The notes: a model not told the origin generated them from the letters alone. Counted from the first letter of the stretch, positions 1 through 6,613 are shown. The stretch is 18,592 bases of DNA from an uncultured Verrucomicrobiota bacterium (GCA_946631345.1 CAMPAA010000033.1:1-18592), one strand, 5' to 3'. Numbers and translations: made by a program.

Positions 1-2
1 GC

Positions 3-233
3 TACGAGCTGCCGATACCCGACGGCAACGTAGCAGGGCTGAAGCTCAAGTACACGGCGAAGACCGGGCAGTTCAAGGGCAGCTTCAAGATGTACGCCAC
101 AACGGGCGGTGAAAAGCCCAAGCTGAAGAAGTACACGGTGAACGTGATCGGCTTCGTGGTGGATGGTATCGGCATGGGCGAGGCGCGGTGCAAGAAGCCG
201 TCCGCCGGGCCGTGGTCTGTGACGGTGGAATAG
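3..233 (+). CDS. C-terminal fragment of a putative surface protein (5' end outside window)
   Basis: An open frame enters from the left edge and gives 76 residues before a TAG at 231-233. The visible part is rich in Lys, Gly and beta-branched residues. It alternates short beta-strand-like segments: KTGQFKGSFKMY, then KLKKYTVNVIGFVVDG, then PWSVTVE at the very end. This looks like the terminal beta domain seen at the end of large secreted proteins in Kiritimatiellota-like genomes; that resemblance is from memory of the family style and was not searched. No catalytic motif is visible. The 23-bp tandem array begins about 24 bases after the stop. Function unknown; a structural or anchoring role is only an inference. 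Confidence 0.7.
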   Translation, partial: YELPIPDGNVAGLKLKYTAKTGQFKGSFKMYATTGGEKPKLKKYTVNVIGFVVDGIGMGEARCKKPSAGPWSVTVE

Positions 234-240
234 CTGAATG

Positions 241-349
241 GGTAGGGCTGCCGTAAGGGTCACCTGACCGATGGGGGGAAGGTCACCTGACCTTTCGGGC
301 AAGGGTAGCGTGACCTTTTGCCCAAGGGTAGCGTGACCCTTGCGGCTTT
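241..349. repeat. Tandem array, 23-bp period, four units plus a partial leader unit
   Basis: Four units start at exactly 258, 281, 304 and 327. Units 1 and 2 begin with GGTCACCTGACC, an inverted repeat with arms GGTCA and TGACC. Units 3 and 4 begin with GGTAGCGTGACC. The last 11 bases of each unit are less conserved. A shortened, diverged unit (GGTAGGGCTGCC) precedes at 241. No open reading frame uses the array (23 is not a multiple of three). It lies between the surface protein stop and the next promoter. Confidence 0.85.
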
Positions 350-361
350 TCGCGGAGAGGC

Positions 362-383
362 GGCGCGTTGGGGGCAACGCGCC
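362..383. repeat. Perfect 9-bp inverted repeat (hairpin)
   Basis: GGCGCGTTG and CAACGCGCC are separated by a four-G loop. There is no following T-run, so it is not a canonical intrinsic terminator. It sits between the two tandem arrays and is similar in style to REP-type palindromes. Confidence 0.7.
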
Positions 384-436
384 CTACCGGCGGCGGCCCT
401 ACCGATGCCTGGCATACGCCTGTAAGGACGGCGGCC

Positions 437-546
437 GCCCCTTGAAGGGACTTCCCTCGTCCCTAGAAGGGGGATTCGCTGTCCCTAGAAGGGGGATTCA
501 ATGTCCCTAGAAGAGGGAAACGATATTCCCTGAAGAGGATATAGCC
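437..546. repeat. Tandem array, 22-bp period, five units
   Basis: Units start at 437, 459, 481, 503 and 525. Units 2 and 3 share the 19-mer GTCCCTAGAAGGGGGATTC exactly. Unit 4 keeps GTCCCTAGAAG, unit 5 keeps TTCCCTGAAGAGG, and unit 1 is a degenerate copy matching at about 13 of 22 positions. Each core has a small dyad, CCCT-AGA-AGGG. The unit is unrelated to the 23-bp array just upstream. The array ends about 30 bases before the -35 box of the next promoter. Confidence 0.85.
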
Positions 547-574
547 CAGAAGTGCGGCGATTGCCGCGCCCCGT

Positions 575-603
575 TTGCGGTTCATGGGGGCTTTTGCTAT
601 AAT
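575..603 (+). promoter_or_regulatory. Promoter of the DUF4160/DUF2442 pair
   Basis: TTGCGG at 575-580, a 17-bp spacer, and TATAAT at 598-603 with an extended -10 TG at 595-596. It lies 52 bases before the DUF4160 start codon. A short palindrome (GCGGC-GATT-GCCGC, about 554-567) sits just upstream of the -35 box. Confidence 0.75.
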
Positions 604-655
604 ACACGGCGTTGGAGGACATGACATTGCAACATCTAACGAAAGAGCGTAGAGA

Positions 656-922
656 ATGGCAACACTGGCGATGATAAACGGCATCCTTATCAGGATGAAA
701 CCCGAAAAGAAAGGGAAACACCACCGCGCGCACATACATGCGTGGTATTCTGGTATGGAGGCGGTGTTTGACGTTCTCGCGCGCCGGAAGATCAAAGGGG
801 ATTTCCCACGCGATCAGACGTTGATTGTGCAGGGGTTCATTGCCGCGCATGAAGCGGAACTTCTCGCTAACTGGGAATCGCTCAACAGCGAAAGCGGTAC
901 GTTCTTCAAGATCACTGTGTGA
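656..922 (+). CDS. DUF4160 family protein
   Basis: An 88-residue protein of normal DUF4160 length. It has the family layout: an N-terminal strand (INGILIRMK), the histidine-rich HHRAHIHAWY segment in place of the usual NPPHFHA(Y/E)Y, a Gly-Asp-(F/L)-Pro turn near residues 47-50, and a C-terminal helix ending ELLANWE. Members are small cytosolic proteins, commonly encoded next to DUF2442 proteins and often predicted as parts of toxin-antitoxin modules; biochemical activity is not established. The start at 656 fits the family N-terminus but has only a weak ribosome-binding site (AGAG). A stronger GGAGG at 614-618 precedes an ATG at 621, which opens a different 17-codon frame overlapping this start, possibly a leader peptide. 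DUF2442 follows 13 bases downstream. Confidence 0.8.
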   Translation: MATLAMINGILIRMKPEKKGKHHRAHIHAWYSGMEAVFDVLARRKIKGDFPRDQTLIVQGFIAAHEAELLANWESLNSESGTFFKITV

Positions 923-935
923 CAGGAGCCGTGCA

Positions 936-1184
936 ATGGGACGCAAGACATATGAACTTCTGAAAGACGCTACGGCGTTGGATGATTACCGCATTGCCGT
1001 TGTGTTCGCGAACGGGGAGCGTGGGATATTCGATTGCCGCCCGTATTTAAGTATGGGCTACTATAAGCCTCTGAACGACCCCGCCTTGTTCAAGCGCGTA
1101 GGCGTTTCATACGGCTGGCTGAATTGGCCTGGCGACATTGACATCGGCGCGGACGATGTATGGGCCGATGCGGTGAGAAGTTAA
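936..1184 (+). CDS. DUF2442 family protein
   Basis: An 82-residue protein matching the DUF2442 pattern: LDDYRIAVVFANGERGIFD, then a PYL segment, then LNDPALFKRVGVSYGWLNWPGDIDIGADDVWADA. The family signature at the end (W-P-x-x-x-D-(I/L)-x-x-(D/E)) is intact. The ATG at 936 is chosen because AGGAG at 924-928 is well spaced and the product then has the normal family length; an upstream extension to 825 in the same frame would overlap the DUF4160 gene. It is co-transcribed with DUF4160, consistent with a two-gene toxin-antitoxin-like cassette. Which partner would be toxic cannot be read from the sequence. Confidence 0.82.
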   Translation: MGRKTYELLKDATALDDYRIAVVFANGERGIFDCRPYLSMGYYKPLNDPALFKRVGVSYGWLNWPGDIDIGADDVWADAVRS

Positions 1185-1213
1185 AGGGAATAAGTAAGGG
1201 CCTGTTCCCACGC

Positions 1214-1302
1214 GGCATATCCCCCGAAGGCGCGTAGCGACTGAGCGCCGAAGGCATGTCACCCGAATGAAGTGAGCATTGTGTAGCAATATCGCTCAAT
1301 GC
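1214..1302. repeat. Two-copy 39-bp-offset repeat with hairpins
   Basis: GGCATATCCCCCGAA at 1214 and GGCATGTCACCCGAA at 1253 agree at 13 of 15 positions, and each is followed by an inverted repeat. The first is GGCGC/GCGCC at 1229-1249; the second is GCATTG/CAATGC at 1276-1302. Both loops contain GTAG. There is no T-run. The 239-base gap between DUF2442 and the SUMF1 operon holds this element, a hairpin at 1338-1353 and a promoter, but no convincing gene. Confidence 0.55.
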
Positions 1303-1362
1303 GGCGGCATTTGGGCTGTGGCGCATGAAACGCAGGGCGCGGCGGTTGCCGCGAAAAACCGC

Positions 1363-1390
1363 TTGAAAAAAAAAATGATTCTGGTATATT
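1363..1390 (+). promoter_or_regulatory. Promoter of the SUMF1-fold operon, with A10 tract
   Basis: TTGAAA at 1363-1368, a 16-bp spacer, and TATATT at 1385-1390 with extended -10 TGG. A run of ten A (1366-1375) starts inside the -35 box and fills half the spacer. A GC-rich hairpin (CGCGGC-GGTT-GCCGCG, 1338-1353) lies just upstream. The first gene starts at 1424 with AAGGAG at 1412-1417. Confidence 0.75.
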
Positions 1391-1423
1391 ACGCGCCATT
1401 CAGAGGCACACAAGGAGTATACC

Positions 1424-2662
1424 ATGATCAGGTCTGCAAGATTGGCCGCCGTATGTGCGGTGCTAGGGCCATTGGCGGTGTTCGCGTTTCCGGCGCCGCA
1501 GGTTTCGGTTGAGTCAACGTCCATCAAGCAGGGACGCAACGCAAAAGTCACGGTGAACTACCATGTCACCGAGCCTGCAATCGTGCTTTGCGACGTGATG
1601 ACCAATGTCGCAGATGGAGTCTACGCCTCAATAGGGCCGGAGCTGCAGCTCACTTTCACCGGCGACATCGGTCGGAAGGTTGAGCGAGGCGCGCACAGCT
1701 TCACCTGGAACGCCGCCGTAGATTGGCCGTCGAACCAGGTGACTGGCGTAAAGGTGAAGCTCACCGCGTATCCCACGAACCGCCCACCACCGTACCTCGT
1801 GGTGGATCTCGCTCCGGACGCGGCTGAGCGATATCGCTACTACGCTTCGGCGGATGCGATTCCCGGCTACCCGGAAAGCGACATCTACCGCACCCAGAAG
1901 CTCGTGATGCGCTTCATTCGCGCCAAGAACATCCCCTGGACGATGGGGGCTTTGGCTGAGCACAATAGTTATTGTACTGTAAATGAGTTTACCCATGAGG
2001 TGCGGCTGCGGTCCAACTACTGGATGGCGGTGTTCGAGATGACGGTGGGGCAGGAAGCGTGGTTTGCCGATGGTTCGTCCGCGAACAAGGCAAATACGCT
2101 GCCGCACATCCGTTTCCCTTACAATAATGTGCGCGGGGCCGACAATCTCTATCCCGCAGAACCCAGCGAGACATCGCTTCTCGGCAAACTCCATTTGCGC
2201 ACAGGCATATGGTTCGACCTGCCCACGGAATCGCAGTGGGAGTATGCCGCCAAAGCCGGACATGGCGAGAATCTATGGGGCGATGGTACGGAGATGACGT
2301 TGTTCAACCTCACGAACGGAATCGGCCAGGCGTCGTGTTCGTACAACGGCAATGCTCCTGAGCGGGTCGGGAGCCACAAGCCGAACGACTTTGGCCTTTA
2401 TGACATGATGGGCAACGTGAAGGAGGGGTGCCTCGACTGGTATCAGGCAGATATCAGGTGGAACACAAATGGCGTCGCCAATGCGAACGGAGCCTATCTC
2501 GCCGATGGCGTGACCGCCGGTTCTACACGGGTATGCAGGGGCAACTACCACGCCGCCGAAGTTGAATCAATCCGCCCTGCATATCGGTATGGGAACCAGA
2601 ACCCAAACAATTACGTCTCTGGCTTTGGGTATCGCGTGATTTCGATGTTCGGGCTTGAATAG
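1424..2662 (+). CDS. Secreted SUMF1/FGE-fold protein, paralogue 1
   Basis: 412 residues. A signal peptide (about residues 1-22, basic start then Ala/Val/Leu core) is followed by an N-terminal beta domain (about 25-130). The SUMF1 (formylglycine-generating-enzyme-like, C-type-lectin-type fold) domain covers about 160-412. Its landmarks are NYWMAVFEMT (198-207), FDLPTESQWEYAAKAG (264-279), FGLYDMMGNVKEGCLDWY (323-340) and GFGYRV (400-405). The paired cysteines that bind copper in true FGE, just before the final GFR-type motif, are absent: the segment reads SIRPAYRYG. Sulfatase activation is therefore unlikely, and a binding or structural role outside the cytoplasmic membrane is an inference. 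It is the first of three tandem paralogues, separated by 17-18 bases, and its ATG has an ideal AAGGAG site. Confidence 0.85.
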   Translation: MIRSARLAAVCAVLGPLAVFAFPAPQVSVESTSIKQGRNAKVTVNYHVTEPAIVLCDVMTNVADGVYASIGPELQLTFTGDIGRKVERGAHSFTWNAAVDWPSNQVTGVKVKLTAYPTNRPPPYLVVDLAPDAAERYRYYASADAIPGYPESDIYRTQKLVMRFIRAKNIPWTMGALAEHNSYCTVNEFTHEVRLRSNYWMAVFEMTVGQEAWFADGSSANKANTLPHIRFPYNNVRGADNLYPAEPSETSLLGKLHLRTGIWFDLPTESQWEYAAKAGHGENLWGDGTEMTLFNLTNGIGQASCSYNGNAPERVGSHKPNDFGLYDMMGNVKEGCLDWYQADIRWNTNGVANANGAYLADGVTAGSTRVCRGNYHAAEVESIRPAYRYGNQNPNNYVSGFGYRVISMFGLE

Positions 2663-2679
2663 CAGAAAGGAGTTTGGCT

Positions 2680-3951
2680 ATGAAGAGAATGGTTTCATGT
2701 TTCGCTATGCTGTCAGCAACGGCCTTTGCTGCGCCTGAGGTGACTGACATGTCACTGACGGAAAGAGGCGACGAACTTGTCGTGAGTTATTCGCTATCCG
2801 ATGATGCCATAGTGGTCGTGGACATCCAGACTAACGTCTTGGATGACGTGTACGCCTCCATCGGCGGTGAACACCAGTGGACGCTCGAAGGAGACGTGAA
2901 CAAGCGTGTTACCGCCGGGAAAAGGTCGTTCACGTGGACGCCAAGCTCCGATATGCCCGACTGCGACGTGCAGGCATCCAAGCTTAAGGTCGTGTTCAGT
3001 ACCTATGCTGATGGCGATGCCCCAGACTACCTTGTCGTTGATCTCGCCCCTGCAACCGACGCGTACAAAGTGCAGCGCGTGATGTACTATCCAAACGCCG
3101 AATCACTGCCTGGCGGACTTCTCTCGAACGGCACCTACCGTGCCTCGAAGGTTGTGATGCGCCACATCCGCGCAAAAGGCGTTGAATGGGTCATGGGATC
3201 GGTCGGCGAAATAGGCCGCAGCACATCAAACGAGGGCGCGCACACCGTTACGCTGACCAACGACTATTGGATGGCGGTGTTCGAGGCCACATACTATCAG
3301 ACCGGCCGTTTTGGTAGCGGTACCTACCGTAATATCCGGGCGATCAGGAACACCCCGTGGAACAGCATCCGTGGAACGGCGGCTACGTATTCATGGCCAG
3401 TAAAACCAAGCTCGTCGTCGATAATCGGCAAGATGCGGGCGGCGGCGGATGGTTTCCCGTTTGACCTTCCGTCTGAGGCGCAGTGGGAGTTTGCGTGCCG
3501 CGCGGGGAATGGTGAGGGCTTCTGGAATGACGGATCGCCGATCATATCGTCGGCGACAGCGAGCGAGACAAACCTTAAGCGCCTCGCGCGCTTTGGATAT
3601 GGTTGGTCCAGCGATAATTCAGTCGCCGGACAGATGCCTGGTCTGTACGAGCCGAACAGCTGGGGCCTCTACGACATGCATGGCAATGAATATGAGTATT
3701 GTCTCGACTGGTATCAGGCCGACATCACCGGATTGGGTGGTCGAGTAAATTCTTGGGGGGCATATTTCGCTGATGGTGTTACCGCAGGATCAAACAAGTC
3801 GGTGCGTGGAGGCTATTTCGGAAATGCACCTTCAGCCTGTCGGTCTGCGGCGCGCGGTAGTTATGTGCCAAACCAATACAAGCATGAGGTGGGGTTCCGG
3901 CTTTGTTCGGTCTATGGCTTTCAGGAAGAGGAATTGGTTGATTCCCTGTAA
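2680..3951 (+). CDS. Secreted SUMF1/FGE-fold protein, paralogue 2
   Basis: 423 residues with the same plan as its neighbours. It has a signal peptide (MKRMVSCFAMLSATAFAA), an Ig/FlgD-like beta domain with the VSYSLSDDAIVVVDIQTN strand pair and the SFTWTP motif near residue 90, and a SUMF1 domain from about residue 160. SUMF1 landmarks are DYWMAVFEAT, FDLPSEAQWEFACRAG, WGLYDMHGNEYEYCLDWY, VRGGYF and VGFRL. The segment aligned to the FGE active site reads ACRSAARGS and lacks the cysteine pair in the catalytic register. The ATG at 2680 is preferred to the in-frame TTG at 2674 because AAAGGAG (2666-2672) would be only one base from the TTG. It is probably co-transcribed with the flanking paralogues. 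Confidence 0.85.
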   Translation: MKRMVSCFAMLSATAFAAPEVTDMSLTERGDELVVSYSLSDDAIVVVDIQTNVLDDVYASIGGEHQWTLEGDVNKRVTAGKRSFTWTPSSDMPDCDVQASKLKVVFSTYADGDAPDYLVVDLAPATDAYKVQRVMYYPNAESLPGGLLSNGTYRASKVVMRHIRAKGVEWVMGSVGEIGRSTSNEGAHTVTLTNDYWMAVFEATYYQTGRFGSGTYRNIRAIRNTPWNSIRGTAATYSWPVKPSSSSIIGKMRAAADGFPFDLPSEAQWEFACRAGNGEGFWNDGSPIISSATASETNLKRLARFGYGWSSDNSVAGQMPGLYEPNSWGLYDMHGNEYEYCLDWYQADITGLGGRVNSWGAYFADGVTAGSNKSVRGGYFGNAPSACRSAARGSYVPNQYKHEVGFRLCSVYGFQEEELVDSL

Positions 3952-3969
3952 AGGACGGAGGTTGGTGAC

Positions 3970-5379
3970 ATGAAGAAGACGCTTGTTTCTGTTGGAGTGG
4001 TTTTGTCGGCTTTCGGGTTTGTATCCGCCGCGACAATAAGCAACGTGGTCCTTTCAGAGCGCGATGACGGCGTTGTCGAGGTGTCGTATTCGCTTGATGG
4101 GGACGCCATCGTGACTGCGGATTTCCGCGTGGGCGGCGAATCCGTCGGAGGCACTAACCAGTGGTCGCTTGCGGGAGATGTGCACCGTCTCGTTGTCGCT
4201 GACGGCGAGACCAAGCGCATCACCTGGAATCCCCGCAGCGATATGCCCGGCGTTGCGCTTTCGGGCGTGACCGTGGAGCTGAAGGCGTGGGCGGAATCCG
4301 ATGCGCCGGACTATCTCGTGGCCGATCTCCTGACGGTTTCGGATTGCCGTCTCCGCTACTATCCCTCAGTCGACTTTCTCCCTGGCGGAATCCTCTCCAA
4401 CATCGTATATCGCATGTACCGGCTTCCATTCCGCAGAATCCATTCAAAAGGTGTTGCGTGGAACATGGGGACGGAGCGCGAACTGGGCCGCGACACAGAC
4501 GGCAGGGAAGATGCGCATGAAGTGACGTTCGACTACGACTACTACATGGGAGTGTTTGAGTTCACCCACGCTCAGGCGCAGTCGGTGGGGTCAGCCGCTG
4601 TTGGCGACCATGCAAGTGGCTATCGGTGGCGATTCACTCCTCAGAACAACAGCAGATGGACGGATGTGCGTGGCACCGATCCGTCTGGAGTTCCGTCTTC
4701 GTCCACCACGCTGGGGCTGGCCACGACCCGTGTCGGAGTCGTCATTGACCTTCCCACCGAGGCGCAGTGGGAGTTCGCGGCGCGCGGTGGTCATGGAGAA
4801 GGGACGTGGGGCGACGGCTCCGCGATACTCACATCCGACGATGCGGAGGATGCGAATCTCACCAAGATTGCCGTTTACAGGTACAACGGCAGCGCCATGG
4901 CCGATACCGGAACCTGCCAGCCGAACAGCTACGGCCTCTATGACATGCACGGTAACGTGCGTGAGTTCTGCCGCGACTGGTACCAGAAGGATATTTCAAA
5001 ATTGGATGGCAAACTGTGTGTGGATGAAAACGACGGTTCACTCCGTGCAGACGGCATCGCTGGCACGAATGTAGCTGTGCGCGGCGGGTACTATGTGTAT
5101 GCGCCGGTCACATGTCGCGCCGCCTACCGTTCCAACGTGGACAAGGATGTCTGCAAGGTTGATTGTGGGTACCGCCCGATGACGCTTGCGAATCTCGGCG
5201 CCGATTCCGCGCCGACAGTTGCCGTATCCTCCAACTCGATAGACATCGATTCTTCGTGCGGAGCCGCCGAGGAAAGCTCCACATCCGTCGTCAATCTGCG
5301 CACGTACAATTCCGTATCGACAGACGCGTTCGAACTGGACATGCTGAAGATGTTCGGCACGGTGCTCGGCATACGGTGA
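3970..5379 (+). CDS. Secreted SUMF1/FGE-fold protein, paralogue 3 with C-terminal extension
   Basis: 469 residues. The signal peptide is MKKTLVSVGVVLSAFGFVSA. The N-terminal beta domain (VSYSLDGDAIVTADF, ITWNPRSDMPG) is shorter than in paralogues 1 and 2 because the NVxDGVYASIG-type loop is missing. The SUMF1 domain carries DYYMGVFEFT, IDLPTEAQWEFAARGGHG, YGLYDMHGNVREFCRDWY and VRGGYY, and is the closest of the three to the consensus. The usual FGE catalytic cysteine pair is not recognisable, although several other cysteines occur (VTCRAAYRS, DVCKVDCGYR). About 60 residues beyond the fold are Ser/Asp/Glu-rich and absent from the other two; they may be a spacer or anchor. It ends only 21 bases before the convergent release-factor gene, and no terminator is visible. 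Confidence 0.85.
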   Translation: MKKTLVSVGVVLSAFGFVSAATISNVVLSERDDGVVEVSYSLDGDAIVTADFRVGGESVGGTNQWSLAGDVHRLVVADGETKRITWNPRSDMPGVALSGVTVELKAWAESDAPDYLVADLLTVSDCRLRYYPSVDFLPGGILSNIVYRMYRLPFRRIHSKGVAWNMGTERELGRDTDGREDAHEVTFDYDYYMGVFEFTHAQAQSVGSAAVGDHASGYRWRFTPQNNSRWTDVRGTDPSGVPSSSTTLGLATTRVGVVIDLPTEAQWEFAARGGHGEGTWGDGSAILTSDDAEDANLTKIAVYRYNGSAMADTGTCQPNSYGLYDMHGNVREFCRDWYQKDISKLDGKLCVDENDGSLRADGIAGTNVAVRGGYYVYAPVTCRAAYRSNVDKDVCKVDCGYRPMTLANLGADSAPTVAVSSNSIDIDSSCGAAEESSTSVVNLRTYNSVSTDAFELDMLKMFGTVLGIR

Positions 5380-5400
5380 CGCGGCTGCCGTATATTGGCG

Positions 5401-5799
5401 TCACCAGTCGACGGGTCTGCGCGCTGCCTTCTTCTCGGCGTGTGCGTGCTTGTCATCGAGCATGCGTTGCTTCTGTCTGCGCGAACGGCGGCGTTTCTGA
5501 CGGCGCTTCTTCTCGATCTCCTGCCGCTTGGCCGACTTTCGCAGATGCTCGCGTTCGAGTATGGCTTCGGCCAACGCCCTGCGCGCCAGCCAGCGGTTGT
5601 CCTCGCGCGAACGCGTTTCGCCGAAGCGTATCTGCAGTCCGCTTGGTTCGTGCTTGAGGCGCACCACGTTTGAAGTCTTGTTGGTTTTCTGTCCGCCCGG
5701 GCCGCCGCCGAGTATGAAGGATTCCTCCAGATCCTCGTCGAACACCGATGCCTCGGCCATCAGCTCCTTTATGTGCGCGATGGTGGCAGGCGTCAGCAT
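5401..5799 (-). CDS. Release-factor-like peptidyl-tRNA hydrolase (GGQ domain only)
   Basis: 132 residues. It carries the catalytic GGQ (residues 35-37, in GGGPGGQKTNKTSN) that places water at the peptidyl-tRNA ester in class-I release factors. It lacks the stop-codon-recognition domains of RF1/RF2. The C-terminal 50 residues are strongly basic (KKRRQKRRRSRRQK), as in ribosome-rescue proteins that insert a tail in the empty mRNA channel. It therefore belongs with ArfB/YaeJ or, more closely in the GGPGGQKTNKTSN style, with mitochondrial mtRF-R (C12orf65)-type factors; rescue of stalled ribosomes is inferred. Its ATG overlaps the tatD stop as ATGCTGA, implying translational coupling, with an AAGG site upstream. 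It is convergent with the SUMF1 operon. Confidence 0.85.
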   Translation of the reverse strand: MLTPATIAHIKELMAEASVFDEDLEESFILGGGPGGQKTNKTSNVVRLKHEPSGLQIRFGETRSREDNRWLARRALAEAILEREHLRKSAKRQEIEKKRRQKRRRSRRQKQRMLDDKHAHAEKKAARRPVDW

Positions 5800-6581
5800 G
5801 ATAGGATCCTTTCTGCGTTTGCGGTCGTGAGGGCGGCGAGAGCATCGGGCGTGGTCTTGCGCTCGTGGGCGAGGAACTCCACGGTGTGCACGATGAAGGC
5901 AGGCTCGTTCTCGCTGCCGCGCTTCGGGACTGGCGCGAGGAACGGCGAGTCGGTCTCGACGAGCAGGCGGTCGTCTGGCGCGTAGCGCGCGGCCTCGCGC
6001 ACGTTCTCGGCGGCGCGGAATGTCACGATGCCAGAAATGGAGATCATGAAGCCGCGGTCTAGGAGTTTGCGCTCGAATGGCACGCTTCCCGTGAAGCAGT
6101 GGATGATGCCGTTGTGGAAGTCGTTCTCGTCCAGCACGCCTAGCGTCGCATCGTCCGCATCGCGGGTGTGTATCACGACGGGGAGGCCCAATTCGCGCGC
6201 AAGCTCAAGCTGTGCGGCGAATAGATCGCACTGTGCGCGCGCGGATTCTGGCGCATAGTGGAAGTCGAGACCTATCTCGCCGATTGCCGAGATTCGGCTG
6301 CGGCTGTCTATAGCGGCGGAGAAGTCGTAGCGTGGGCAGGCGGTGCCTTGCGGCGCGGCCTGGTCGCGGTCAAGCCCGAGAGCGACGAACACTGCGGGAA
6401 GGTGCCCGGTGTTGGCGGCGGCCTGCGCGGTGTCGGCGGCGAGAAGCGCGGCGCGGTTAAGCTCCGGCGACCCTCCCACGGCCATCAGGCGCGACACTCC
6501 GGCGGCGGCCGCGCGTTCGAGCGTGGCCGAAGTCTTCTCCCGATCTTCCGTGAAGTGGGCATGGGTGTCAAAAATATTCAT
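5793..6581 (-). CDS. tatD: TatD family metal-dependent hydrolase/deoxyribonuclease
   Basis: 262 residues. TatD proteins are TIM-barrel, two-metal hydrolases; E. coli TatD has 3'-5' exonuclease activity on DNA/RNA and a role in repair. All expected ligands are present: H7 and H9 (DTHAHF), E102 (GEIGLD), H138 (VIHTRD), H161 (IIHCFTG) and D211 (ETDSPFLAP). The exact substrate of this member is not predictable. The start is set at 6581 because the protein then begins MNIFDTHAHF, as in the family; a longer in-frame start at 6683 would run back through the divergent promoter region and into uvrB. No Shine-Dalgarno is visible and a -10 box lies only six bases upstream, suggesting a leaderless message. 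It is divergent from uvrB, another DNA-repair gene. Confidence 0.9.
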   Translation of the reverse strand: MNIFDTHAHFTEDREKTSATLERAAAAGVSRLMAVGGSPELNRAALLAADTAQAAANTGHLPAVFVALGLDRDQAAPQGTACPRYDFSAAIDSRSRISAIGEIGLDFHYAPESARAQCDLFAAQLELARELGLPVVIHTRDADDATLGVLDENDFHNGIIHCFTGSVPFERKLLDRGFMISISGIVTFRAAENVREAARYAPDDRLLVETDSPFLAPVPKRGSENEPAFIVHTVEFLAHERKTTPDALAALTTANAERILSC

Positions 6582-6587
6582 GCGGGT

Positions 6588-6596
6588 ATTGTACCA
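6588..6596 (-). promoter_or_regulatory. Extended -10 promoter of tatD
   Basis: On the minus strand the sequence reads TGG-TACAAT, with the hexamer at 6588-6593. There is no good -35 match. Transcription would start at or next to the tatD ATG (6581), which explains the lack of a ribosome-binding site. Confidence 0.6.
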
Positions 6597-6604
6597 CAGG
6601 TTTG

Positions 6605-6613
6605 TGTTATAAT
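6605..6613 (+). promoter_or_regulatory. Extended -10 promoter of uvrB
   Basis: TGT-TATAAT, with TATAAT at 6608-6613, and a weak -35. It is followed by AAGGAG at 6624-6629 and the uvrB ATG at 6637. It is back to back with the tatD promoter; the two -10 boxes are 14 bases apart on opposite strands, so polymerases may compete. Confidence 0.65.

Noticed and set aside
241..546. CRISPR array
   Set aside because: Units are tandem with 22-23-base periods and no unique spacers, and no cas gene is present.
621..674. 17-codon gene starting at 621
   Set aside because: GGAGG is only two bases from the ATG and the frame overlaps the DUF4160 start. No homology is recognisable; at most it is a leader peptide, noted under DUF4160.
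463..946. Two minus-strand frames of 110 and 153 residues
   Set aside because: They run through the 22-bp array and antisense to DUF4160. No conserved motif and no promoter on that strand.
1090..1551. Minus-strand frame of 153 residues
   Set aside because: It overlaps three plus-strand features (DUF2442 end, repeat/promoter spacer, SUMF1 start) and has no domain.
2674..2679. TTG start for SUMF1 paralogue 2
   Set aside because: The AAAGGAG site would be one base away. The ATG at 2680 has a seven-base spacing and begins a clean signal peptide.
1424..5379. Diversity-generating retroelement with SUMF1-fold variable proteins
   Set aside because: The fold fits, but no reverse transcriptase, template repeat or adenine-specific variation is visible between the paralogues, which diverge throughout.
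1424..5379. Sulfatase-maturing formylglycine-generating enzymes
   Set aside because: The catalytic cysteine pair near the C-terminal GFR motif is not in register in any of the three, and no sulfatase gene lies in the window.
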